DNA of 64,000 bases. Source: Deuterostichococcus epilithicus. Its lineage: Eukaryota > Chlorophyta > Trebouxiophyceae > Prasiolales > Stichococcaceae. The stretch covers positions 1,364,001-1,428,000 of the forward strand of contig JAVTLE010000017.1 in NCBI GenBank assembly GCA_033439295.1, written 5' to 3'. Below are positions 33,232-43,815 of this stretch, in pieces. The first letter of the stretch is position 1; each line of letters opens with the position of its first letter. A model generated the notes under the pieces. It saw nothing but the letters and a program-made list of their open reading frames with translations, ran no database searches and was not told the origin of the DNA. The position numbers and the translations under genes are program-made.

Positions 33232-34103
33232 CTGCACGATTGAACACCACCAAGGACGTGATCAGTAGTTGATCTTGTCCTGCTGCACAGCTGCAATGAA
33301 ACAGACCCTTACTTGGGGTCTTGAAGTTCCGCGCAAAACCTCTGGGACGCAACATGTGGCGCTGCACGCGCACTGCTGGTAGTGCCACACCGTTCGAACT
33401 GTGAAACAGCGTTTCATCTTGTGCCATGTCAAACGCCGCTTGCGCTGTCCCAAACATTCGCTTGGTGTTCTGAAAAGATCTTCCATACAGCGAGCAAGCG
33501 CTGCAAGGTGTTCCAGCAAGGCCACAGCGCCTATCTGTTCATCATTATCCCTCGACTAACCTGCTGCGAGGCAGAGACGAGATGGCGACTGCGAGGCCGC
33601 AGGCAGCAGGGTGTGAGTGTGACGGACGATGATTTTCTCAGCGTCTCATAACTGCAAGGCGGGTGTCCCAGCGGCCGCCGGATGGTGGCAAACTGACTCT
33701 GCATCGTGTGACCTGGCAGACAGCGTATCGCCAGGTTTCACGGCTGCGCAGGCGGCTCTCGCCACCACGGATCTGAAAATTGTGGATAATCCAGTGCGCT
33801 GAAGGCCGCGAGGCAACTTCAGGGCTTGCACAAGGCGTGAACGCGTTTGCGTGCACAGTAACCACAGAGACGATCGGCTTTGATCAACAGCAATTCCAAC
33901 ATTCCCCTTGTTTTCAGAGAATCTATTGCCCGTTCCCCGGCATTGAACAGATCGCACGTGCGCAGTATCTCCTGGGGTGCACGGCAGCTACACATGCCTG
34001 TCGGTGGGCCAGCATTCTCGAACGACTCTGTTTGGAAAGTTGGTTCTTATTCTGATAGCTGCGCCACCTTCAGCGCGTCTCCATTGGGGAATCCTGCAGC
34101 GGG
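33232..34103. other. Divergent intergenic region, probable promoters
   Basis: Lies between the start of the GRXS16-like gene (+) and the 5' end of the minus-strand Pro/Ala-rich gene. No conserved coding motif found. A non-coding or short first exon of the minus-strand gene may be here. Confidence 0.4.
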
Positions 34104-36276
34104 ATGGCGGCCAGCAGTCTCCGCCCGTGCAGCCACGCAAGCGCCCGCGAGGTCAGTCGGGCAATCACTGGCCGCCTGTATACCCCGCACGCCGCCAGCG
34201 GGCCCGCAGCTGCTGCAGCGGCCCGCAGCCTCGCATGCCGACACACCAGCGGCGCGCTCGCGGCGACATGCGTCAGCGTCAGCAGGCAACCAGCGGGGTG
34301 GCGCCTTGTGGCGATGGCGGCAGCAGCAGATGGCCCTGTGGCGCAAAGCTCGCTGCCGGATCCGCAGCCGGTTGTGGGAGAGGACGGTCAACCGACGGCA
34401 TTCCCAAATACGGCGGGCGTATACGCCGTGTACGACGCAGAGGGCGCCCTACAATACGTTGGCATGTCCCGCAAGGTGATAGTTGTCTGGCGGTCATCTC
34501 GAGAACAAGCTGGCGGTGTGCTGCAGTGCCGCCACGGCCTGCGCAGCCGCATCCAGCGATGCTCGGCGGCGATATGGAAAATCAGCCTTGCACAGCCAGC
34601 TTCTGTCTCTGGGGCGCAGGTGGCGGTCAGCGTAGCCAACCACATGCAGGACCTGCCGGACCGGGTGCACGCAGTGGCGGTGGTGCCGGTTTCGGACGCC
34701 TCCCGAGACGCGCTCACGGCTGCATGGACCAGTGTGGTACAGGAGGCCGGTGAGAGTTGTGGCGGCTGCTATTTTCTCGTTGAAGAGGTCATTCATTCGA
34801 AGTTTCCTGAAGGCGACGAACTTCTCCTCTGCAGCCGGGATGCTGTGCTCGCTGCCTCCAGACTGGCACTCTGCATGCGCTTCGCTGGAATATGCGAGTG
34901 CGTGCCGGGTGTAGAGGCCCGCCGTGTGATACTCTGCGGCAGTCTTACAGGCGACGAAGCAGGAGAGCGACCACACAGCAGTGGCCGATCAGGAGGCCTG
35001 TGCACCACGCTTTGATTCGTTTGGAGGCGTCATATACCAGTTTCGCATGTCATTGGGCGAGCACTGCCCCTGCTGCGCATGCCGTCTGCAGCGCCCTGCC
35101 CCCTGCTCCTGCTCGGTTCGCCGCCCACGGTCCCGCCATTTTTGCCGCGTCCGCAGTGGCAACAACGGGACAGGTGCCGCCCGGCAACGCCAAGGGCGAA
35201 AAGTCCTGGTCGCAGCGGCGGCAGGCGGCAAAACCGGAGATCCGGCTCACGCCCGGCAAGGGCATCCAGGATCTGACGGTGCCGCTGAGCGACATCATAC
35301 AGCAGGTCGTCACCCAAAACCGGGTGAGCTCCAGGCCTGCTTCGGGCCTCGTTTCCGATCAAAGTCGCCACCAGAAAGACCTGTTCTGCCACCCTGCACG
35401 CAACGCCTGCCCATTGCCGACGCCTCTGCCGCCCGCGGTCTTGGCCTTTCAATTCGCAATTACAGGACAATGGCAAGGCCCACCTTGCACCCTGTGGCAG
35501 GTGTCGGCCTGGCAGAGGGCACTTGGACGGCACCACACTGCAGCAGTTCATCCGTTACAACAGCAAGCAGGGTGTCGGGGCAATCCACATTTACAAGTAC
35601 TGCAACTGCAGGTGGTGGCATTTGTGAAGGGCACCCGCACAGCGCCGCAGTGCGGCTTCTCGCACCGTGTGCTGACGCTGCTGAACGAGTCGCGCGCTGA
35701 ATATGAGGTGCGAGCACCGCAACCAGTGACGGTACTTTTCTGTTACGGCTTTCTGTACAGCACTGATCGCTGTTGCAAGGTGCTGATGCCCAGTCGGCTA
35801 TGTCCGACAACAACTGCGAGCCGTGTGCTCCCTCGCTTGATGCAATTGGTAGGAGCATGGCGGCATGTGCTGCTGGCACATGCAGCATCCCTGTTCCAGC
35901 AATCCTCCTGATCCTGGGAATGATTATGAAGCTTCAATATCCATTCGCCACTTGCAGGTCGTGAACGTTCTGGACGACGTCCACAACCCAGGCCTGCGGG
36001 AAACCATCAAGGAATTCTCCCAGTGGCCCACCATACCTCAGGCATGGGCTCAGAACCCCTGACATGCCATGAGCACGATGTGTTGCGCCCTCCTGCTCAT
36101 TTAGACAATCTGCAGTCCCTTTCATATGCTGAGCACGTCGCCTCTCGTGTCAATGGCTGCCTCCTGCTTTTTTGCAGCTGTACGTCGACGGTGAGTTTGT
36201 CGGCGGCGCCGACATCCTGGACGAAATGGTCGGCAAGGGCGAGCTCATGCCGCTGCTGCGCGGCCAGTCAAAGTGA
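34104..36276 (+). CDS. GRXS16: Chloroplast monothiol glutaredoxin with N-terminal GIY-YIG-like domain (GRXS16-type)
   Basis: Exons 34104-34475, 34620-34749, 35157-35323, 35612-35707, 35958-36041 and 36178-36276 total 948 nt (315 residues), fully in phase. The N-terminus is rich in Ala/Arg/Ser (transit peptide). Then comes a GIY-YIG-like module ([20 protein letters not shown]), a linker, and a glutaredoxin domain with the CGFS active site ([16 protein letters not shown]), [19 protein letters not shown] and a Leu/Arg-rich end. CGFS glutaredoxins bind glutathione and a [2Fe-2S] cluster and deliver Fe-S clusters in plastids. The same two-domain order is known for Arabidopsis GRXS16. The intron after 36041 has a GC donor; the junction PTIPQ/LYVDG is fixed by the conserved motif. 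Tandem decayed copies of the last codons follow the stop. Confidence 0.92.
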
Positions 36277-36420
36277 GAGCTCCGCTGGCGCGACGACGCC
36301 GCGGCCACACGGCCAGGTCTGAGTGGCAACGGCGCAACGTTGCCGCTGCTGCACGGCCAGAACTGAGCGCCGCTGGCACGATAGTGCCGCTGCTGCGCGC
36401 CCCAACATGAGTGACGTTGA
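36277..36420 (+). repeat. Tandem decayed copies of the GRXS16 terminal codons
   Basis: Two or three copies after the stop read like the exon end: ccgctgctgcacggccagaa-ctga (36336-36359) and ccgctgctgcgcgccccaac-atga (36389-36412), against ccgctgctgcgcggccagtc in the exon. The flanks (gctccgctggcgcgacg / gcgccgctggcacgata) repeat too. Confidence 0.8.
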
Positions 36421-36761
36421 CGCCGTAGCATTCTCCGCTGCCGCATTCTTACGGCAAGCTGTCCCCCGGGGCTGAGCTGAGGGACCAGGGTGTAGGCTGT
36501 ACCAATCGCTGCAGTCGCAGTCACGGCCGCAAATGCGGTTGGTGGTGCTGGCAAGCTGGAGCTGGTGTGCCAGATCATGCAGCATCTGGCTGACATGTTT
36601 GGACAGATGGGTCGAACCTCTTGCGAGCTAGCCCTCAGAGGCCCGCAACCATGGGTATGTTGAGGAACATCCCCATCATAGATGTTCGATATTCGATATT
36701 CAATCTTCATCTGATACCTAGAGGCGCATTCCTTATTGCAAGCATGCAAACAACCAGCCTA

Positions 36762-39700
36762 CTAAAACGCTTTCAGCACGACGTTAAAGATGATCTGCAA
36801 GAGGCTGCGGTTCATCTCGTCTCGGCATCCAGCATCTGGTGGCACCTGCGAGGGGAGATTACTGCAGTTGGAGGATGCCGTGGACTGCCGCGCAGCAGTG
36901 GTCATCTGGTCGTCAATTTGAACATCGAAGTACCTTCCGACACAGGCAAGAGCAGCGAGGCATGATTCATGCGCTTGACAGATCAGGACAGACGGAAGCA
37001 CGCACAGCCGTGCCAGGCCGGGGGGATGCAGGACGCACCTGCAGCGCTACTACGGGTGTCCCAAAGCGCCGGTCCCGCAGCATGTTCTTCTTCTCGTACT
37101 TTTCTGGGTGTGCTGTATACCGTGTGTAACATTGGTAATGCGTGTCATGGACCTGCGCCGGAACAGGTTTCAACCTGGTTTTCAGGCTCAGAAAGTAAAC
37201 AACAGTTCCTGCGACGGGTGAGCATGGCCCTGCGTGTTGGCCGTTGGAACATCTGTGGGCTGCTGTGCTGACGTTCGCCGAGCCCCCGGCTGGCATCATG
37301 GATATCCCTTGCGCTCGGCCGCTGTGCGCCACTCGGCGGCGGGTGCCGCACTGGGTTTGAGACCCTTAACACCACCGCACACTGTTGGACGGCCTCGGCC
37401 GCCTGGCTGCTCATGGCGCATGTGCCGCGGTGCGCCGTCTTCGTTCAGACCCGTCTGGTCCCGGCTCTGAGGTGTTGTGCAGACCACACATGAAAAGGTT
37501 TTTGGGAGGAGGCACTGCACCAGGATGGGCGGTGCCTCGGGGTCCCGGCTGAGCGCATCGAAATCGACGAAGGCGGGAAACAGCGCGCCGGGACCTCCGG
37601 CCGCGCGCCGCTCTGCCGCCCACGACCGCATCGCCGCGTTGCGGGCTTGGTAGGCCTCGACGAACTGCACAGCACGCCAGCATCTGAAGTGTCGGTGCGA
37701 CACGTCGCAGGAGTGCGGTGTGTGCGCTGCGTGCCGCTGTTGTGGTGCGGAGGACCTGAAGCTGTGCCCGCACTTGCTGCGTCTGCTGCGCACCTCTCGG
37801 GCCAGGGGCGCGTCTGTGCCGGCTCACTGTTCTCGCAGCAGGCGGCAGATGGCAGATGGCATTAGACACATGACAGGGAATCGGGATATCAGTATTGAAA
37901 GGAAACATGCCGAGCCGCCCCCTTGCCGGAGTGGCCGGCGGCATCAACAGATCATCGGGTGGAACAGACAGGCAAAAGATGGATTCGAGGCTCTTGCTGC
38001 CTGGTTATGTGCATAAAAAATTAAACGAACTTCCAACCTCCGGATGCGCCTCTGCCGCTTTCGTCGCGGCCGCCACATGCACCACCCGCACACCAGCCGC
38101 CGGCAGCCCATCCAGGAACGCCAGGTAGTCAGCCGGAACCTCCTTCCGCTTTTCGAAGTTGCCGACTCCCACCACCAGGACCACCTCCTGCGACATACGA
38201 GCAGCATGCGGGTTCAGAGAATGCGCTGCACACAGAAACATGGTTAAGGGGTTCGGAGCGGGTCTTCATTCAAGGTCTGAAGATCAAAGGTTGCAACCCG
38301 CGCGAGAGCTCAAGGCACTCCGACGGCGCCTCGCTCCTTTCCCGAAGTTGCTGGTGCCCAAAACAGCGACCGCCCTCCACAGGCCAAGCAACTTGAGCCG
38401 GGTTGTGGGATGTGCCACATGAGAAGGGGATTCAAGCCTAGGTGCGGGCCAGGCCTCTCGTGCACCTGACCATGCTGAAAGACTGGGGCAAGAAGGCCTG
38501 CCGCAGGTCGTGAGGGACGTGTGCTGCTGCATCGCACGCGATTGCGAGTTAGGCGCCTCCAGGCGAGCATGGCGGCATTCCCGGCGGCGTTCCCAGAGCG
38601 CTCAGAGCCGAGAACGCGGTGCAGTTGTCACCGTGGACCCCTGCTTATGTGCCGGCCCCGCAGCCAGAGTCAAGCCTGAGACCGGCGGCTGCACCCCCTG
38701 CCACACCCGTGGTGCCTCGCGCTTGCGGCGCATGGCCTGACAAGCTGGTGCACACCCTGAACCCAGACAGAGATCCGCGAAGCGCAACACAAACATACCA
38801 CAAGGGGTTTGAGGAGGGTGGCGCCACGCGTCCCGGCAGCAGCCTCCGGCGCCGCGTCGCCGCAGGCGGCGCAGGCCAGGAGGTGCAAGCAATATAAGTC
38901 GGGAAACCGGCTCTAGTGTTCAGGGTCAGACGGCCCGTCACCTGGCCCGGCGGCAGCAGCCGCAGGTACTCCCGCACCGCATCGACCTGCGTCCGGAAGA
39001 AGGTGGCGTGCAGAAGATCCGCCGTGAGCGGCGCCGTGCGGCACCGGCGCGGCCACCGCGGCGGGCCGCGGCCGAAGAACGGCGCTATCAGTGTTTGCTG
39101 CACGGGCAGGGCCGCGCACATATCAGCGTCGGGAGCTTTCATCTGTGCTGCAGCCCGTGGGCTGCATGCTGCGCCGGCCTGCTGGCTGCCATTGCGCAAC
39201 GCCACTGAAGACCAATGCCCCGAGCGCCCCCCTGCGGCGGCCAGCAGGCCAAGGTGCTCTCGCCTGTGCTCTGCTGTGGCATCCACCAGATCAGGCCCAT
39301 TGCAGAAGCACAGGGCTGCAACCTGCACCATCAGAGCGTGCCTCCGCCAGCTCGCCAGGAGGGGCGGGAAACACCAGCATCATTTTCGATTTTAATTACT
39401 TACTTATCTGTCTGTTTTATCCTATACATATTCTTCATACATAAATTCTGATGCTGGCAGCCGGTCGAACATCCCAACCCGCTAGCATTAAAGGGCACTG
39501 CTTTTCGGTCCGTCTCTCCTCGACACCCACTCACCTGCACTGTAGAATTCAGGCCCCGGATGTGCGCATCGTAGCTGTCTGGCGCCACAGCCACGGCATC
39601 GCCCTCCCTGCACACCTGCGCAGCACCCGGGGGGAACACGGCTCACCCCTTACTGGGCTCGCGGTGCCTCGTGTGTTCGCAGGCGGCTCGCACAGACGGG

Positions 39701-41665
39701 AAAGCAGAGCACCTCCTGCCGATGGATGTGGGCATCCAGCGGTGCGTCTGCGGCGCTTGCCAGGCAAGCGGACACGGGGGACGATTCCCCTGCCAGCGCA
39801 TCGAGGAGCGGGCGTGCTGGAAGACTGGAAATGTCTCCGGCGGTGAAGACGCCACCTGCTGCCGATGCGGCCTCTCGGGCGCTCGTGTCGGAGACTGGCT
39901 CACCGAGTGGCGGGCCTTTCATACATTTCAATCAAAGGTTGCTGTGTTGGAGGAGCTCACCGAGTAGCGGGCATGCGTGAAGACACGAAAGTCCACGGGG
40001 CGGCGCTGCTCCCGCATCAGGGCGATGAGCCGCACCCACAGCTGGTGGAGCAGGCTGTCGCCGACGAAGAGCAGCCGCACCCCCGCGCCGCTCAGCCGCT
40101 CCAGCACCTGCGCGGCATGCACGTCTTGAACCCTGAATGTGCCCTGCGGTTCGCGAGCTGGGGGGTTTGTGAGCTGGCACCGCCAGGCGGCAGCCGCGCC
40201 CCGCGCGCCGCTCGGCCGCTCCGTGGCTGGATGAGATGACCACATTCTTGGAGCTGCGCGTACAGCTGCAGGTGGCTGCTGCCCACAAACGACAGGCACA
40301 GGCCCGCCGCGCACACCTGCTGCACTTGAGCCTCGCGGCAGGGCCCATGATTCCTCGTGGAGCGCCGTGGTGCAATAGCATCAGTCCAAACTGGCGGGCA
40401 CACGCACTGGGCTGGAGGGTACGGGCATGGCGCAGGCAGCACTGTCGTCAAGTCGAAGAGATAGTGCCCAGCCTCATGCAATCAGCTCGGGAGCGCAGCA
40501 CACCATTGAAAGGGCATGTTGGCAAGTTCACCTCGCTGCTGCTGTAGTGGAAGTAGGAGCAGTCCGCCTTCGCCTCGTCTGCCTGCCTGCACAGCAACAG
40601 AAGGGGGGTCAGCATATATGAGAAAGGCATTGGAACCATCGGAGCCGACACCTGCTGGTGACGGCAGGAGTGCTCCCGCACACGCGCATTTGGACGTTCG
40701 CTCCACGGCACCATCACTGGGGGCAATGGCGTCAGCGCGCACGCGAAGGGAGCATCATACTGGCTGGCGAACGGAAATCGCAGTGTGTGAGGCGTTCTAA
40801 ACTGCTGTAGCGCAGGTGATCTCCTGAGACGGACGCGCAGCTGAGGGGGATTCGCTGCGCTGGAGACAGGCAGACGGCAGTGCGTGTCGAGGGACCGCAC
40901 GGCAGCCTCACCACACATAGCGGCCGTCACTGCTTGGCGACTTGAAGAATTTCCCAGGCGCATCGCCGACGCAGCAGGAGCTGTTGCAGGTGGGCAGGAT
41001 GCGTTCTGCTTCTGGTACTTCCTCCCCGCCAGTGTCGCAGGCGGCCGCCGGCGCGGGGCGGAATGTGCCACGGCTCGCGAACGGGCACTTCAGCACTGAA
41101 GCCGTGTCCTCGCCAAAGGCGCAGCCGGCCTTGCCGCAGGTGGGCTGCACCAGCGGCGCGCGGGCGTTGCTGGTCCAGAAACACTCCTGTGAGGGGAAAC
41201 GGGTCCGTTCAGGTCGTACTGCACGGCGGCGCTGCGCGATGCAAAGCGCTGGCGTCTGCAGCATGGGCACAAAGTGCGCCAGCATCCTTCCGTTTCATCA
41301 TAGCAGTAGACGTCGGACGGCTCGGACGCGAGATGGGTGCGCCGCCGATACGAGGGGCATATATGATTGCATATATATGCCGCAACGGCAGTGCGCGGGC
41401 GCAAGCACACCTGCGGCACAAACTCGCGGCACATGGCGGGCTGGTTGCCCGGCTGCAGCAGCAGTATGAGGAGCGCCACGACCGTGAATCCCGCTGCAAC
41501 GATGGCCACCCGCTGATATACAGAGCCATCGGGTCCCAGCCATGCCGGCGCGCGCGTTACATCCTGATGGGGCAACTTCAGCACCTCAGTGGCAAACGCC
41601 CTGCCGGGAACGTGGCTGAGGAGCGCCTCACTGTCCTGCAGTGTGCTACGCGAATTGCCGCCCAT
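36762..41665 (-). CDS. Type II membrane protein with SGNH/PC-esterase-like domain
   Basis: Start ATG 41665. Supported minus exons: 41411-41665, 40912-41186, pieces in 40240-40830, 39961-40107, 39535-39607, 38942-39097, 38038-38187, 37521-37664, 37039-37152 and 36762-36845 (stop 36762-36764). About 50 cytosolic residues precede one helix (VAIVAAGFTVVALLILLLQP). A Cys-rich region follows (FWTSNARAPLVQPTCGKAGC). Then GVRLLFVGDSLLHQLW carries the GDS nucleophile block, and near the C-terminus VHDTHYQCYTRY supplies a possible Asp/His pair. This order fits Golgi PC-esterase/TBL-like polysaccharide O-acetyltransferases or other SGNH hydrolases; the function is inferred. Exons between 39097 and 39961 and between 40107 and 40900 are uncertain. 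Confidence 0.65.
39373..39452. other. A/T-rich island in an intron
   Basis: About 80 nt of T/A-rich sequence (for example tttaattacttacttatctg) abruptly different from the GC-rich surroundings, within the SGNH-like gene. Confidence 0.6.
39897..39925 (-). repeat. Decayed copy of the exon edge at 39955-39980
   Basis: ctcaccgagtggcgggc here matches ctcaccgagtagcgggc at the real exon/intron border, 56 nt away, so it includes the donor site. Confidence 0.75.
40183..40222 (-). repeat. Decayed copy of the exon edge at 40073-40110
   Basis: gcagccgcgccccgcgcgcc then gctcggccgctcc here matches gcagccgcacccccgcgccg then ctcagccgctcc at the exon start. It lies in the upstream intron. Confidence 0.75.
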
Positions 41666-42321
41666 GCGGTGGCATGAGTCAGTCCGCAGGGCTTGCCAAA
41701 ATCAGGTTGCTGCTCCCTGACACCAGAGGATCGGCAGGCAAGGCCGGACTAATGCGGTGGTGGAAGTCGTGCGGTCTGAGCAGTGCGTCGCGTTCCGGAT
41801 TGTGACAGTGTAGGTCAGACAAATATATGTGCTTTCGTGCAAAACTCATGAAAGATCCATGATCAGAAAACCCCTCCTCCCGTACACAGCTCATCTCGTC
41901 ATGACGCACAGGGGCACAAGTTCCGGCAGCCGATCGCGGTTTCCTCGGCTGTTTTCAATGCACGAGCAGCCGTTGCCGATGGTTCGAAGTTGGCGGCCTT
42001 GCAGCACTCCTCGTTATCTGGACAACATTTACTGCCGCTGCTGCGGTCATTTGCAGGATACACAAAACGACTGGACAACCAAGTTTCCATGCGGTCTTCT
42101 GTGCGGTCTGGCGAGACGACGAAAAGCTGACGTTGCTGGTTTCTGCGTTCGAGCCCAGGGCGTGGCATTCATCTGCGAGCAGCCGGGCAAGGCGCTGCTC
42201 AGCCACCGCAAACTGGAATCTGCCCCCCAGCTCCTTGCGCTTGCGCTTGCAAGGGGAGTGGCCGCAGCGCCATCCCAACCCGAGAGCTTCACGACCAGCG
42301 CCCAGAAGAGTCCGGACGGGT
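41666..42321. other. Intergenic region upstream of the SGNH-like gene
   Basis: Promoter side of the SGNH-like gene and 3' flank of the small gene at 42322-42716, both on the minus strand. No supported gene. Confidence 0.45.
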
Positions 42322-42716
42322 TCACCGGCCCCTGGGCTTTGGCGCCTCCTTCTGGCTCTGGCCACCCTGGTACCCGCCCGGCGGGCCGCCAGCCTTGCGC
42401 CGTCCGCCCTTCGCCTGGAAGTCTGGCACGATGTCGTTCTGCAGCACGGAAGCGACCCCAGGTGAGCCTTGCATCGTGATGACGTCGGCGCGCAGCAGCT
42501 CTGACTGTAGAGGGAATGACGACTGTGCAATGCGTTGGCATCTCGTACTTGAGGCATTCTCAGGAGCCACTGAATGGCAGCGGCAGGTTCCCTCACCTCG
42601 AACAGGTCGTCCGACTCGCCGAACAGGTCTGCGAAGGGGGCCGGGTCCAAGCCCGACTGCTCGTCAAAGGTGACTGTGCGGAACTGCCGCCTGCAGTGGT
42701 ACACCGCAAACAGCAT
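42322..42716 (-). CDS. Small unknown protein, two-exon candidate
   Basis: Minus-strand exons 42597-42716 and 42322-42504 (stop 42322-42324), joined in phase as DDLFE/SELLRADVI. The product is about 100 residues: an acidic first half (TFDEQSGLDPAPFADLFGES), then VITMQGSPGVASVLQNDIVP and a Gly/Gln/Lys/Arg-rich tail. The ATG at 42716 (MLFAVYHC) is the only in-frame start. A cag acceptor within the first codons leaves open that this is a 3' exon pair of a longer transcript. It lies only 128 nt downstream of the bS21 stop on the same strand. Family not recognised. Confidence 0.45.
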
Positions 42717-42844
42717 CAGCAAGACCACACCAGGTCACATGAGGGCGTCCCCAGCAGCGCAGCAGTAGGCAGTCTGAAACCAGGGGGGGTGGCGCAGATC
42801 CGCCGCATCCGGCTCGCAGGCAGTGTCAGCAGCGGATGGCCTGC

Positions 42845-43423
42845 TCACTTCTTCCGCTGGCCACGTTCCTTGATCTTCCGCTTCTTGATGTCCTGTGTGT
42901 TCTCAAAGTTCCGCCTCCTGCGCGCCTGCAGGGCAAAAAGCAAAATAAGGCTGGAACACAATTGTTGAGCACCCCAGGGCGCTGACACTGCCCGATCCTC
43001 GCACTGGCTCACGCCGGCGCTCGAGTCAAGCTGACGCAGCTGACCGTGCAGCGACCCCAGGACATCTGCCACCCACCTCCATCAGCAGGTTTGAGGCCAT
43101 GACTGCCCGCCTGAAGCGACGCATGCCGCTGTCCACCGGCTCGTTCTCGTCCAGGGCCACCTGGACAGGGCAAGGCAGAGGACACATGACCACGAGGGTG
43201 TCGAAACTATCGGCTGGGGCTGCGCTAGCTCTCCGATGGCCCCGGCGCACCGCACACGGGCGACTGCACATGGAGCAGCACTTACCTCAACATGGAAGGT
43301 GTCCTTGGTGCGCATGCAGGTGTGCGATAAGGTGCCATTGCTGACGCCAACGCCAGGGCGCCTGCAGCTGCGGGTGAGGCTCAGCGAGTTCATGGAGGCG
43401 TTCAACATTGCGAGGTGCGCCAT
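42845..43423 (-). CDS. RPS21: Organellar ribosomal protein bS21
   Basis: Exons 43286-43423, 43077-43160 and 42845-42925 (stop 42845-42847) give 100 residues. The core VALDENEPVDSGMRRFRRAV then NLLMEARRRRNFENTQDI and KKRKIKERGQRKK is the bS21 pattern: an acidic start, a helix with paired Arg, and a very basic tail. bS21 is a small-subunit protein near the mRNA exit site in bacterial-type ribosomes. About 46 leading residues rich in Ser, Arg and Asn with few acids suit a transit peptide, so plastid (or mitochondrial) location is inferred. Start ATG 43423 opens the first exon. The gene is divergent from N-myristoyltransferase across 392 nt. Confidence 0.85.
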
Positions 43424-43815
43424 CTTGACGTGCAGGCACGCTCAACGCACACTGTGCGAGTGTCAAACTGGGGCAGTGGCTCACCGCGGCGCTGCTTGTC
43501 ACGGAATTAGGTGTGAATATTAAATAACGCTAATATCACCCCTACTTTCCTCGCCGATCCTTGATGGCTACCCAATTGCCTGCGGTCGCCGTTTGCGCCT
43601 GCGCACCTCCCGCGACCTTTCCTGCACGCTCCTCACTGTAATCAGCACGGTTGCTGAGTCTTGGGGAAGGGAAACCCGACACATCCTTCCCAAGTGCTCG
43701 GCTGTGTCACACACCCCACACTCCGCCAGCATCAAGTGACGCAGATCCAGATCTCCGCTGCTGTGATTCAGCTGCACAGAATTCCTGGATGCGGAGGTGA
43801 AGAGCACCAACCCTC
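43424..43815. promoter_or_regulatory. Shared divergent promoter region, bS21 / NMT
   Basis: 392 nt between the start codons of bS21 (-) and N-myristoyltransferase (+). No coding feature. It must hold both 5' UTRs and promoters; no specific element recognised. Confidence 0.5.
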
